DNA of 64,000 bases from Chrysoperla carnea (lineage: Eukaryota > Arthropoda > Insecta > Neuroptera > Chrysopidae), in the NCBI RefSeq assembly GCF_905475395.1, contig NC_058339.1, positions 20,716,001-20,780,000 on the forward strand, written 5' to 3'. The first letter of the stretch is position 1. Each line of letters starts with the position of its first letter. The notes below the pieces were generated by a model, which was not told where the DNA came from, did not search any database, and worked only from the letters and a program-made list of their open reading frames with translations. This document shows, in pieces, positions 23,538 to 35,700 of the stretch. The position numbers and the translations under genes are program-made.

Positions 23538-24599
23538 ATGCACGAAACTGTTAACACAATAAAATTTAATCGTAAAACTTTAGAAATCTTTCCACCTTTT
23601 TCAATAATACTTCCGGAACCAACAAATTTACAACCAGTACCAAAAATACCTAAGGAACATTTAACTTCTCAACAATTACTTTCGCTACGTTTATACTGGC
23701 AATATTCTGATAGCCGAATTTTGCAAATATATGACTATGTTTCATTCCAAACATTTCGATTGCTAAGTAAATCAAGAACTATGTATGCCATTTTTGACGA
23801 CGGCCCAAATGAAACTGATGATGATCAATATAAACAATACGATTGTCTTTGATTAAAAGATTTATTTTAGATAAAAAAGGACTTAAAAGAAAAGTTAGCT
23901 TACATATTTCATCATCTGGTAAAATTTTTAGGCCACGGCAAGTGAATTTAAAAACCCAAACAACATCAGCAGTCGGTAAATCTAGTAAGATAAACCAACC
24001 AATATTAGTGGAAGATTATGTGACTGCAAAATTTTTGGAAGATGTCAAACATGGTGTGTACCGCGGCTAAAACAAGTTTCTATAATTAGATTAGTTTGGT
24101 TTTTGTCGTCCCTATTGTTGCATATGCAATTTTATCTTCTTAGATATTACTCTGATCTTAAGAAGCGATAATTTTATTTACTAATAAATTCTACCAGTTT
24201 TATGAAAAAATAGGTGTCACAGTTTTAATTTAAGTTTCCAAATTCAACTATTAGAATCGTATTTTTATCAAACTCGTTTTGTTTTGAAGCGATATGCAAT
24301 AAATGATTATAACCATTAAAGAAAGTTTCGATTTTGGCCAAAGTTAAAACAAAAAAATTTGGATTTTTGTCAGTTGTAGAAGTTTTTTCGTAAAATAATA
24401 GATATAGTTATTTATTTTTTATTTTTCAGGTTTCAAAATGGATCCACCTCCAACAGAACCTGTAGATTTATTTCCACATGCACCGAAAAAGAGAGGTGCT
24501 GATAAAAAAGATAAAAAGGATAAAAAAGATAAGAAAGACGGCAAAGACAAAAAAGAGAAACAAGATAAAACAGACAAAAAGGGAAAAAAGAAAAAATAA
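23538..24599 (+). CDS. Unrecognised three-exon gene, 193 aa, lysine-rich C-terminus
   Basis: Exons are 23538-23766, 23871-24053 and 24430-24599; both introns are phase 1 and the total of 582 bp closes on a TAA. Exon 1 starts MHETVNTIKFNRKTLEIFPP and carries a proline-rich stretch, then a helical stretch with LTSQQLLSLRLYWQYSDSR. The first intron (GTAAATC...TTTATTTTAG) removes about 100 bp that would otherwise shift the frame. The second uses a weaker GTGTGT donor and a strong pyrimidine-rich TTTTTCAG acceptor. Exon 3 gives MDPPPTEPVDLFPHAPKK followed by a tail of KKDKKD-type repeats. There is no signal peptide or membrane span, so it is probably nuclear or cytosolic. I do not recognise the family. 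The agreement of splice phases and the downstream AATAAA support a real gene; expression is unproven. An alternative reading is two or three unrelated short frames. Confidence 0.65.
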
Positions 24600-24677
24600 T
24601 TTTACAAAAAAATGGGTAACCAATTGATTCTTTACCAATTATTTAAAAAAACGATGTATAATTTAATAATGCATGTT

Positions 24678-24683
24678 AATAAA
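24678..24683 (+). other. Polyadenylation signal AATAAA
   Basis: The canonical hexamer lies 79 bases after the stop codon of the three-exon gene at 23538-24599, in the expected place for its transcript end. Confidence 0.5.
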
Positions 24684-25680
24684 TTCATGATAGAATAATT
24701 AATTGTTCTATAAACATAGAAATCAAAATATGCTGAAATAAAACAAGAAATGTTCTACTTGATCATGGATAAATATGTAAAGCGATGTAATTATGGAAAT
24801 TACTGATATCGAATTTGCCACATTACCCACAAAAATGTAAAAGTAGACTTGATTCCATAACAAAATTTGATTAAAAACGAAGATGTTCATGGTAATACTC
24901 AACAATGACGTCACTTTTAAAGTATCTTCCTCCTTATTTAATTATGAGTTTCAAACGTTCATATTTTGCGTATTACTAAAGATTTTCCAAAACCATCTTC
25001 ACTTTTCTTTCCATGGAGTGAGAATTTTTTACTCTAAGTGGTAAAAAAAATTTATTCATCATTCCAATTTTTCCACAATTCAAAAAAAAAAAACACCAGA
25101 CAACCCGACATCACGTACGGTGTATGAGTATTATTTGCTATGTAGAAAACAAATCTTACCGAAACTGTACAAATGTGACCGAGTTTGTATTGGTATTTAA
25201 TAACGAATATTGTATGCCAATTATATGTAGATTAAAAGTTCTAGTAAAAAATGTAATAATTTTCGCTAGTATATAGTCTATTATTCGCGGCGAAAACAAA
25301 TAAAGCACTAAATATCATTCAGGGCGGATATTAAATAAAAATAAATTTTAAACAATCTATAAAAAATTATATATTTTAAAGTTAAATAAAAATAAAAATC
25401 AATTAGCACAAAATTAAAATTTGCACTCATACAAAAAAATGTACAATCTTTTAATTTACACAATATACTTCATTAAGTAACAAATCATAACAAAATAAGT
25501 ATTATAAATAATTATAAAAAGTTGTTACAATTAATTAAATCAGACATCATTTCTTAACAATATTCTAGCATATGTTTGTGATTTGCTATAGTTAGCATTT
25601 TTTATTCAATAATTACAATTGAAAATTTGAAAATTTACTAAATAAATTGTAGTAAAATTTGTAAAATATATGGCGGACTT
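24684..25680. other. Intergenic stretch, nothing recognised
   Basis: The stretch is AT-rich with A-runs (25081-25093). No coding or repeat signature beyond short tracts was seen. Confidence 0.5.
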
Positions 25681-25900
25681 TTATAATAATGTATGTCGTT
25701 TATCTATGCTACCAGGAAGAGAGGAAGACCAAGGCTCAGATGGATGGACCAGGTGCTGGATGATTTGAGGGCAATGCGAGTCACTGGATGGGGAACCAAG
25801 ACCCAGGATCGCAAAGTCTGCAGGCGCATTGTGGAGGAGGCCAAGGCCCACGTCGGGCTGTATGCGCCTATTGTTGTTGTTGTTGTCATTTATACTTGAT
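25681..25900 (+). pseudogene. 3' tail of a non-LTR retrotransposon (reverse transcriptase C-terminus)
   Basis: The plus-strand frame contains [20 protein letters not shown] and then a [15 protein letters not shown] pattern. This is the well-known C-terminal end of endonuclease/reverse-transcriptase LINE proteins. The frame runs into a GTT microsatellite (about 25873-25888, encoding VVVVV), the usual simple-repeat tail of such elements. The rest of the element is missing, so this is a 5'-truncated dead copy. Confidence 0.8.
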
Positions 25901-26773
25901 AGCCAGATATTAGGCAAAATATTTACCAATGAATAAGGTAGGTAGCGAAAAACTACCAAGACAGAATCATGTTTCAGAACTTTTTGATCTATTTAATCCA
26001 AGTTTATTATTTGTCTATTTTGATGTTGTCAGTAATATTTTTGATAAAACAATAATTGGTGAATAGATGTTCAAAAATCACCTAAAAAATTATTAAGTAG
26101 ATAAATATTATAACAACATCCAATTAAATAATTTATTTTTGTTTCTTTTCCAACAATAACTGTTTCAACCGTTATCTGCCGCCTTTACTGGACAATTCTC
26201 TCTTAATTACCCTGAGAATCTATTTTACCCATTTTTCATATTTTTGCCTAAAATCCGATAATTTAGTGACAAGCGCATTTTACGGTTAAAATTTTTTCAT
26301 TAATTCACTTCTGTAAAGATATATTTTCATGCTAACGCTTGCCGCTGAGTTTGAGCATAAATTAAGTCACGAGAATAATTTAGACCGTAATGTGATCAGA
26401 ACTGATTTTATATATAATATTCACCAGCCATTATGGATATAGTGGTTTATTATTTCTTTCAGCTAGACGAAACCCTAATTTGACGCTCAAAGCCATCAAG
26501 TCAAGCGTCATTATCAGGTTACATCTTATTTGTTTATCTATATTTAGATATTCTAATAAAAACTATTAAACAATCTTGTCGTAGAATTAAATATAGTTTC
26601 ACGAAACTATACACAAAATTTATTTCAGACATACCACACGCATAATTTATAACTTTTAGATGTTGTATAAAAATGTTGAAAGTATAAAAACAAATATTAC
26701 ATTTTGTCTTTCAATAAACTATTTTTCATTCTCACTAAATTTCTTAAAACTAATTGTGGCTAATCAAAGTTTA
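25901..26773. other. Intergenic stretch downstream of the corin-like gene
   Basis: This should contain the 3' UTR of the minus-strand corin-like gene. A minus-strand AATAAA lies near 26620, a plausible but distant polyadenylation signal. A small inverted repeat, TGACGCT facing AGCGTCA, lies at about 26480-26511. No other gene was seen. Confidence 0.45.
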
Positions 26774-29700
26774 TCACGTGATGGCACTTATTGTTTTTTG
26801 AATCCATTCTATATTTGATGTAATTTTATCGTACATTCTTGGCCGTTCTACTCCATTCTTTGAGCATGCTATACGCCAATTGCTGATTCCAATTAATGAC
26901 CATCGTTTTTGATCCGGAAGTAAACATAAAATTGGACTACCAGCAAATTCCTCTTCCTAAAAAATATAATAATTATTAAGTTAATCACAGTAGCACAGTA
27001 ATCAGAATCTAAGCCTCAATCTACTAATAGAGGCCAACTTTGAAAGAAACAAAGTGGGTTTTTAAGGAATTAGGTTTAAAGCAAGGTTTTGGTTTATTAT
27101 TTTCTCGAGACTAAATAAAAATACTAACATTACAATCCTTTGTTGAATAAGGTGATTCCGTGCATATACTATTTACAGTTGCTATTGATACATTTTCACA
27201 CTTTTCCATGTTAGTTACTTGTATTTGTACACGTTGCAATTGTTCACGATTTCGTGCCCAACCCAATGTATTACAATAAGACAAGTTGCTTAGAATATTT
27301 CCTTTCACAAAATGTTCTTCGGGCAAACAAATCGGTCGAATAAAATCGGAAAATATATACGGTTCCTCTAATTTCACCATTACAATTGTACTGCCTTCAA
27401 CTGGAGATTTCACCATTCCAACTATCCGTCTAGTTTGCTGCCATGGAGCTGAAGCATCAGTACGTATTTGACCTGCTTTTGCAATCCATTCTGCTTTTGG
27501 TTGTCCTTGGAAACATGATGCTGTTGTAATAATCCAATCGGATGATATTAATGTACCATCACAAACATGAATATCTTCTTTAAATAAAGCTATATGCCAT
27601 GGCCAATCACCATGGCGTGCCATTTTTGATAACCCTTCAATACCAGCTTGATCTCTCAAAGCTTGAACTCCACAATCTAATTCAGAACATTGTACATGTA
27701 ATACTTCTTTATTTGGGCACACAGCACGTACAAATGTTAGTTCCGATGCGTTTGGGTCTTTCATTTGAACATACGGAATATTTTCTTCAGAGTCTCTTTT
27801 CATTTGTATGGACTCTAATTTCCTATTAAAAATATACATTATTATTAAAAAATGGAATTGGTCAGCTTATAAGAACTGGAAAATACACAGACTTTGAAGG
27901 ATGATTACGGAATTATAGATTCTTGAAAAAAAGATCCCGAAAATATTCTCTAAAGAATATCCGTGAAAAATTTCCCTAATGAGACAGCACTCATTGAAAA
28001 CAAAACCGATAACAGATAATGAAAAAACTGTGTTCATCAGTTATTCAATTGCAAAAAGAATCCGAAAACACAGTTTTTTGGTGGCTACTTTTTTAAGGAA
28101 GGACCTGTAGTCCTACCATACTGACAAAAATCAATACTTACTCATATGAAATTGATTTGCACAAACTTGTAGCAACCGATTCTAAAACAGGATTTCTGTC
28201 TAAAATATATGTATCATTTTCCACAATTTTCTTGACATTTTCTGTACACAATTTACCATATGTTCCTTTTTCATTGTATATAACGTATCCTGAATCGAAA
28301 TATTTCGTCTGTTGTGGCGATATGGGATCATATTGAGTGATGTTAAATATTGTTGGAGCCAGTGATACTTAAAAATAACAAACATTTATTAAATTACAAG
28401 CAAATGAAGAAAAACCTTTACTCAAAAGTAAAAGGGATTTTAATTCGACTATGAAAGGTATGGCTGCCATCTTTCCAAAAATTCTTTCCGGATTTGATGT
28501 AGTGTCACCAGCATTTCATTCTTTCTTTGTTTTTCCGCTAAGCAAGTAAAACAAGTGAAATTTACAATATTTAAAAGATCATCGGGTCAAAAGATTATTT
28601 AATGTGGGTTTTTCCTTGTAACTTTCTCCAAACTGAACCGATTTTCTTGTAACATAGCTAAGAACAATCTCCATTAAATTACTTTTCAAACAAAAAACAA
28701 AAATCAAAATCGGTTCATCCGTTTAGGAGTTGCGATGTCACAGACAGACGTTTGAACATGGATAACTTATGACGATTTTTTATTGTTTTTCAATAACATA
28801 ATTTTTCGATAAAAAATTTTATATTTCCTCCTTTCATAGAAAACTTTTTTATCAAAAATATTTTGTGCAATTTATAATCAGGGGTCGACGTGGTGAAAAT
28901 GATTTTAATTATACATTTTAGTTTGGGTAAATAACAGTTACATACAACAATTTCTTTCATCACTGTTGTCGGGACAATCTTGTTTCCCATCACATCGATT
29001 CGCTGGACGTATACATTTTCGTCCAATACCACAATGTAAATATCCTGCTGGGCAATAAGCGCAAGCTGTTTCATCCGATAAATCTTCACAATCAATAATA
29101 CCATCACAAATTCGTGGTGACATTGCTTTCGATTTCAATTCTTGTATACATCCTGAAAATCAATTATAAAATGAAAATTTGTCATGATTTCTATCATCAT
29201 TAGTTTGTAATGAAATTCTGCTATTTAAACCGGAATAATCCAAATTTTTTCGTTAATTAAAATGTTAAGTACCTGGTTTTGGTCGACAGGTACCAATTCC
29301 ACCAAATTCAGGAAATCGACTACAATCTAAAAATGTTTTAATACGTTCTGGCAATCGACTACCACAGCCAGTTATAAAATCTCGACAAAAACTACGACAT
29401 GGCATTATCATTTCATCTTCGAACTTATTGATGCGTACTGAACATGATGGTTGTAGTAATTGGCAAACAAATTCGTATGCCATATGATAACATTCAGCAT
29501 CAACAAGTTCACGAAATGCTATCACATCATCTTCGATTTCTTTTACTGAAGTATGTCCAAGTACATTTGGGTAGGACGTTAAATTGTATGGTAGATGTTT
29601 ACAATATTGTAACTCAATTGGATGACATTTTCTTGGTGGTGTAATTTCAATTGTTGTTGATGGCAATTCTGTACTAGTTGCACGTAATGTTGCTGGTGTT

Positions 29701-32700
29701 GTAATTGGTGCATCACTTTTTTGTACATCTAACGTTGATGGATCAATTGTTATATTTGTTAAAAATCTTGCATTATCACGTAAATTAATTTCATCTAATA
29801 ATACACTCATTATGGCAAATTCGTCGACATTTAATTGATGTGGATCAAAGTGTAAATTAAAATGTACAATTAAATCTTTTCCATCCTCACTAAAATTAAA
29901 ATTTTATTGAAAAAATTAACACTTGAAAAATTTGGTGTATTTTGAAAGTAAAAAATAATGATTCAAAAATCTGTATCGCTATTAGTCTACAGTACAGGTA
30001 CGCTTTCATGACTAACACTCTTACGAAACTTCGTGAGTGGCTTCATTTCAATGTAACCTACAACGATTTCATTTACGAAAACTTTAGAAATTGAGGCGTT
30101 TTCAATGTGGAAAACGGAAAACATGTCAATAAAACGACCTATTGAAAAGATATGAATAAGAGAGATGACTAATTTTCTTACCCGTCAAATGCTAAAATTT
30201 CTGTGCCATCAAACCCTGGCCTAAGTTCACTGCGTCGAAATACTAAATTTATTTTTTCACGATATTCTCTAGAATGTACTCGAAATAATTCTGTAGATGG
30301 ATCAGCTAATTCTGGTAAAAATGTATCACCTTCTATTACTCGAAATGTACCTCGAAAACTTTTTTCTGTTAGATCATCTGATAATACATATGTGTCTGAA
30401 AACAAATATTAATCAATGAATTAATTATTAATTACGTATTCTAGTATTAAATGTTAGCCAAAGCATAATCAAGATTTTATAAAACTTTTTTGAGCCGTTT
30501 CTACAGTAGGCGCTTTGGTAACTCCTTAGGTATAAACGTATATTACAGGAACATTCTAGGAACAAAATTACCAATAATTTATTAAAAAAAAGTGAAAATA
30601 ATTTATAATAAAACATTTTTGGTTATGGCAAATATATTTCTGAAAATTATCCTTGACTAAAGTCGGTATATATTTGGACTATATAATCATCAATTTTATT
30701 TATAAATAGGAAATTGAACCATGTTTTCACACAAACATTTTATCATTTATATAATAATATTGCCTGTATTATAAATTATTATTTAACTGAATTTATGTTT
30801 GGTTTTTGGTAGTACATACTATAATAAAATAAATAACTGAAAATAATAAAATAATAAAAATAACTTTATTATTGATGTATGACTACAAATTCTTTTCATA
30901 ATTAGAGGATATAGAATGTATAAATATTGCTAAATTCTGATCTGCATGCAGCAAATAAATATTGTATTGTATGCCACTACGACCCCCCCCCCCCCCCCGA
31001 GACTTCACTGTTCGTAATTATCCGCCGTTCGTGTTTACTCCACTCACTGTTACTTATTGATTTAAATTCATTGTTAGGATTGATGTAATTTCATAATAAT
31101 AAATAACTACTTTGATGAATGCAATAATTTCAAATTAATGCGGTTTTTATTACAATAGTGTATTCACTTTATTTAATTTATAGGTATTAAAAATTCGGCA
31201 CGCAGGAATTGCGTAGCCGAGAGAAATTGTAGCATAATACATAATAACTTCTTATAAGAAAGATATTGAGCTTATGCATTTTAAATTTGAATTTGCGTAA
31301 ATCAGATTCCTGACCCTTTCAATTCAAGATAAAAAGTGATTAATCCATACAACTTTTGTCGATTACTTTCAGGATTGTATAGATATGTAGGCATAAAAAG
31401 AAAATATTGCTGCCAGGGAAAAAATTCAAATCGTTATATTTTGAAGTGAAACGAAAGGAAAATTATCGAAGAATGCTAGAAATGTTGTATGGCACGAGCC
31501 ATTTTTCGGCCTAGGCAAGGATCTAATACTGCTTGTAAGCAAACTTGTTTTCATCATAAAACAATTTGGAAAAATTTATTATCTTGATAAAAAGAATTAA
31601 ATTAGTTTTATTTAATTTTAATTTCATTTGATATAATCAGGAAAAAATTATATAAACCAGAAAATAGAGTATTAACACAAACAAAAGATAATACACATAT
31701 AGTTGATGAATATTACGTTATAATTAATTAATTTATTAATAACGTTGTTGTTAATTTAAGTACGTACTTGTAATTAATTTATAATTAATTGTGAGAAAAA
31801 ATAATAATTTAATTGTATTGTACTTTATTATTACTATTATTTTAATGTGTAACTAAATTAAGTGTTTCATGAGTACGAATTTTATACGCTTTCTGGTCTT
31901 ATGATATAAATTTGTTATTAAAAATTATTCAATTTTTTGGCAAATTTAAAATTTATTGTTTTTTAGTTATTATGCAATATTTATTTATATTTAATAACGC
32001 TACATTTTCATTTGCTTTTATGAAGTGTATCAAAGTATCAAAACATGAAAATTATCAAATCATTCAATTTAAAAAAATGTTCCGAATGTCAGAGGAGAAT
32101 GAGTTTTTCCGAATGTCAGGAGAACGAATATCTTTCCGAATATCAAGTTTTTCCATTTTCGAGCAAGATTTTCAGTCTAATTCTATGTTTCTCCTGCTTG
32201 ATTGATGTTGCTTGAGATTGACGTTTAACTTTGAAACGATGAATTTAAATATGCAACAAGTGAAATTTACAAAATTTAAAACCCCCGACAAATGCGATTT
32301 ATTCCTTGTAAACTGATTTTTGGAAACTTAGCAATAAAATGTTTTTAATCGAGTCGGTTCGACCGTTTAAGGGCTACGAGGCCACTGAGAAACACACATA
32401 TAAACTCTTTAATCTTATAACATTCCTTTTTAAATCAATTTCAAAGTAATGGTCAAGGGCTTCATATGAGATAAAAAGGATACTTAGAGAATTTTTTGGG
32501 ACAAATTTTTGGAAAAATATATTAATTGAAATTGAAATATTTGAGTTGACTTTGTTCTTTTGAATTATTGTTTTGAATTACTTAATTATTTACCATTTCA
32601 CTTTTCGAAATGAATGGAGCCAGGTTTATTTGACCATATTCATTTTCATAGTAATTATTTATATGCTAAAATTATATGTCGTGCCTTTTCCAAACTGAAT

Positions 32701-35700
32701 CGATTTTGAAGATCATCGCCAATTTTTTAGTTTTTTCGGGTACGGAACATTAATCTCGCACTTGAAACATAGCTAAGAAAAAATTAAAAACGGTTCATCC
32801 GTTTAGGCGCTACGGTACCACAGACAGACATCATGCTTGGACAAACTTGTTTATATTTTGGACGTAACTTTCGGGCCTTAATAAAATAAATCATAACAAT
32901 ACTTATTAGTTGACCTAAAAATAAATGCTATTAAAATTTTTAACGTTTAACGATGGAATACGCAAAATCGTAAATTAAAAAAAATTTAAAAAGGGTAATA
33001 AAAAATTATTTCATAAAAATTCAATAAATCTGTATGCCATTTCGAAATTTGTAGACAGATAAAAAATATATAAATATATTTAATTATAATAGATTTGCAA
33101 GTAATAAAAATGCTGAACTCGGTCAGTAATGTTATTTGAAAACAAATATATAAAGTTCCGTTACACTCTCAATCGCACAAGATGTAAGAAAAAGAATATA
33201 GTGTTTGAAATTACCAGCACGGCGTAATGATGATGTTTTTAATATGTGTCATAAAATTAAAAACTACAATGTTGTTCAAAATTTAAAAAATTATGCAAAT
33301 TTGATTTTACTTAAAGTAAAAGATAAACGGTTGATAAACAAACGATTGGCTGGGCAGTGGAATAAAGTCATGGTGGTCAACTAATCATATAATTTATACC
33401 ATTACGGATGGGGACATCGAATACAAAGCAGCATGGATTTATCAAGCCTTGGTTCGATATTTGGCCATACATAATAAATCGCAACTTGTTTTTTTGTTGC
33501 TTAAGCTTGAGCCAGCAGTGGTTTACCAAGACTTGATACGCCAGTCCTTTCCCAAGCCCTGGCTAAGGCTCATTAATAAAGTTTTTTTTGTTAATACATA
33601 TATGAATGTGTTCTATAGTTATGTCTGTAAAGAGATTTGTCATGTAAGCAAAGGCGCTTGGCTTACAGTAAGCACAAACAATTTTCAGAATAAAAATTTT
33701 GGTGGCCAGTATCGTAATTCTTGGCAACAACAGGGAAAGTATTTAAAACTCTAATGGGGATGTTGACTCTTTTTTATCAATCCAGATGAAGAGTTTTTAC
33801 TTCACGAATAGGCAAGTGAAGTTGGTTTTTGAAAATCTTTAGAAATAATCAAAATATGAACGTTTAAAACTTATAATTAAACAAAGAGGGAAATATCGAC
33901 TAGTGACTTCATTGCACGGTATCGCCATAGACATTACATATAAAACTTTGTTTTCAAAAAAGAAACAGATAACAATCTTTGAATGTGTATTACTTCTTCA
34001 TTTTTTAATCAATTTTAATTTAACTTTTAAATTTTGTTGTGATATCAAGTGTACTTTTACAATTGTATAAGTAATATAGACAATTCGACATAAGGAAACT
34101 ACTCTATTATCTTAAAGCCTAGCCAAAGAACAGGCACGCGTAGCAGAATCGTACTAATAAAATTCATCGAATTACTTAGTAACACACCTGGGTATGCTTC
34201 ATTTTTGAACAACGTTGTAGGTAATCTCTAAACACAATAGACTATTTATGAAGAAAAAAAACCATTATTATCTTAAATATATAATCTTTTATTTGTAAAA
34301 TTTAAAATATAAACAGTAGTTATTATGCAAAAGTGTATAAATTAATAAAAATAATAATAATATTTTACTATCTTAACAATACAGCTTCTGAACTAGAATT
34401 TCGATGATGTATGAACAAAATAATTTATGCTAATTATTTATATCGGTTCTATATTAAAACAGGCAAATTTTGAGGTGAAAATAATATGCTATTTAAAGAA
34501 TTTTCGGAATAATTTATTTACTTTAAAATCAATATACGAAAAAAATCGAAGACTACCTGATGAAGTTTTCAAATTCGATTTATTGGAATTTTATTTACTA
34601 AACTTTTGGGTCATTCTTTTCACCTGTGATGTCAATTTTTCGCTAGCTTTCACTTATGTGGCTAATTCCGGGACCAGGACTCCACATTCTTGAAACCTAT
34701 TAGAACTAGGTTAATTTTGATCACAAATTTGAAGAATATGACCCAAATTTGGTAGGATTATATACTTGGTTTATCAAGATTGGATAAAATTTGGATGTGA
34801 TAGAATAAAATTAAATTTTTTGGATTCTGATGACGTCATAAAGCTAAAAAAATCGATTTTTTGATAACATAGGCAAATTTGATTCGATTTTATTGGAATT
34901 TTTTTTGAAACCCACTTACTTTGAGCCATTCTTTTTAGCTGTGATACCAGTTTTTCGCTAACTATCACTTATTTGATTAATTCCGGGACAAGGACACTAC
35001 ATTCTTGAAATCTATTGGAGCTAATTTAATTTTGGTCACAAATTTGAAAAGAATGGCCCAAATTTAGTAGGATTACATACTTGGTTAAACAAAATTGGAT
35101 AAAATTTGGATGTGATAGAGCAAAATTAATTTTTTGGATTCTGATGACGTCATAAAGTTAAAAAATTCGATTTTTTTGATAACAAGGGCAAATTTGATCC
35201 GATCTTATTGTAATTTTTTTTGAAACCCACTTATTTTGAGCCATTCTTTTTAGCTGTGATACCAGTTTTTCGCTAACTATCACTTATTTGTTTAATTCCG
35301 GGGCAAGGACTTTACATTCTTGAAATATATTAGAGCTAGGTTAATTGTGGTCCCAAATTTGAAAAGAATGGCCCAAATTTAGTAGGATTACATACTTGGT
35401 TAAACAAAATTGGATAAAATTTGGATGTGATAGCGCAAAATTAAATTTTTTGGATTCTGATGACGTCATAAATTTAAAAAATACGATTTCTTTGATAACA
35501 CAATTACTTGGAGATTAATAAGTTCTTGATGGCCCTTTTAGAGAGCTAATCAGGTCCTTTCAGAGAGCTAGCATGAGGCCTAAAAATGTTTAATCCGCTC
35601 CTGGTAACTAGAGACGTTTGTTAATACCCTTTTAATCCATTATAAAAGATATTTTCAAAATGAATAACATTAATCATAACTTTCCATATTCTCACATAGC

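Larger units (their letters stand above)
30396..34574. other. Corin-like intron 2, first part: mostly unique AT-rich DNA
   Basis: This part has no additional exon I can support. It holds a 16-C homopolymer (30983-30998) and two decayed copies of the CGGTTCATCCGTTTAGG-type repeat. Frames at 31912-32205 and 33449-33754 are open but show no domain and no suitable splice phases. Confidence 0.5.

Noticed and set aside
23843..24070. Separate 75-codon gene
   Set aside because: Better explained as exon 2 of the three-exon gene: the acceptor TTTATTTTAG at 23870 and the phase-1 junctions join it to the frames on both sides.
27286..27829. Plus-strand open frames opposite the protease exon
   Set aside because: Antisense shadows of the minus-strand corin-like exon 7, which has clear domain content.
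33449..33754. Possible additional exon of the corin-like gene
   Set aside because: It is on the opposite strand to the gene, has no domain pattern, and the eight called exons already close a 2400-bp frame.
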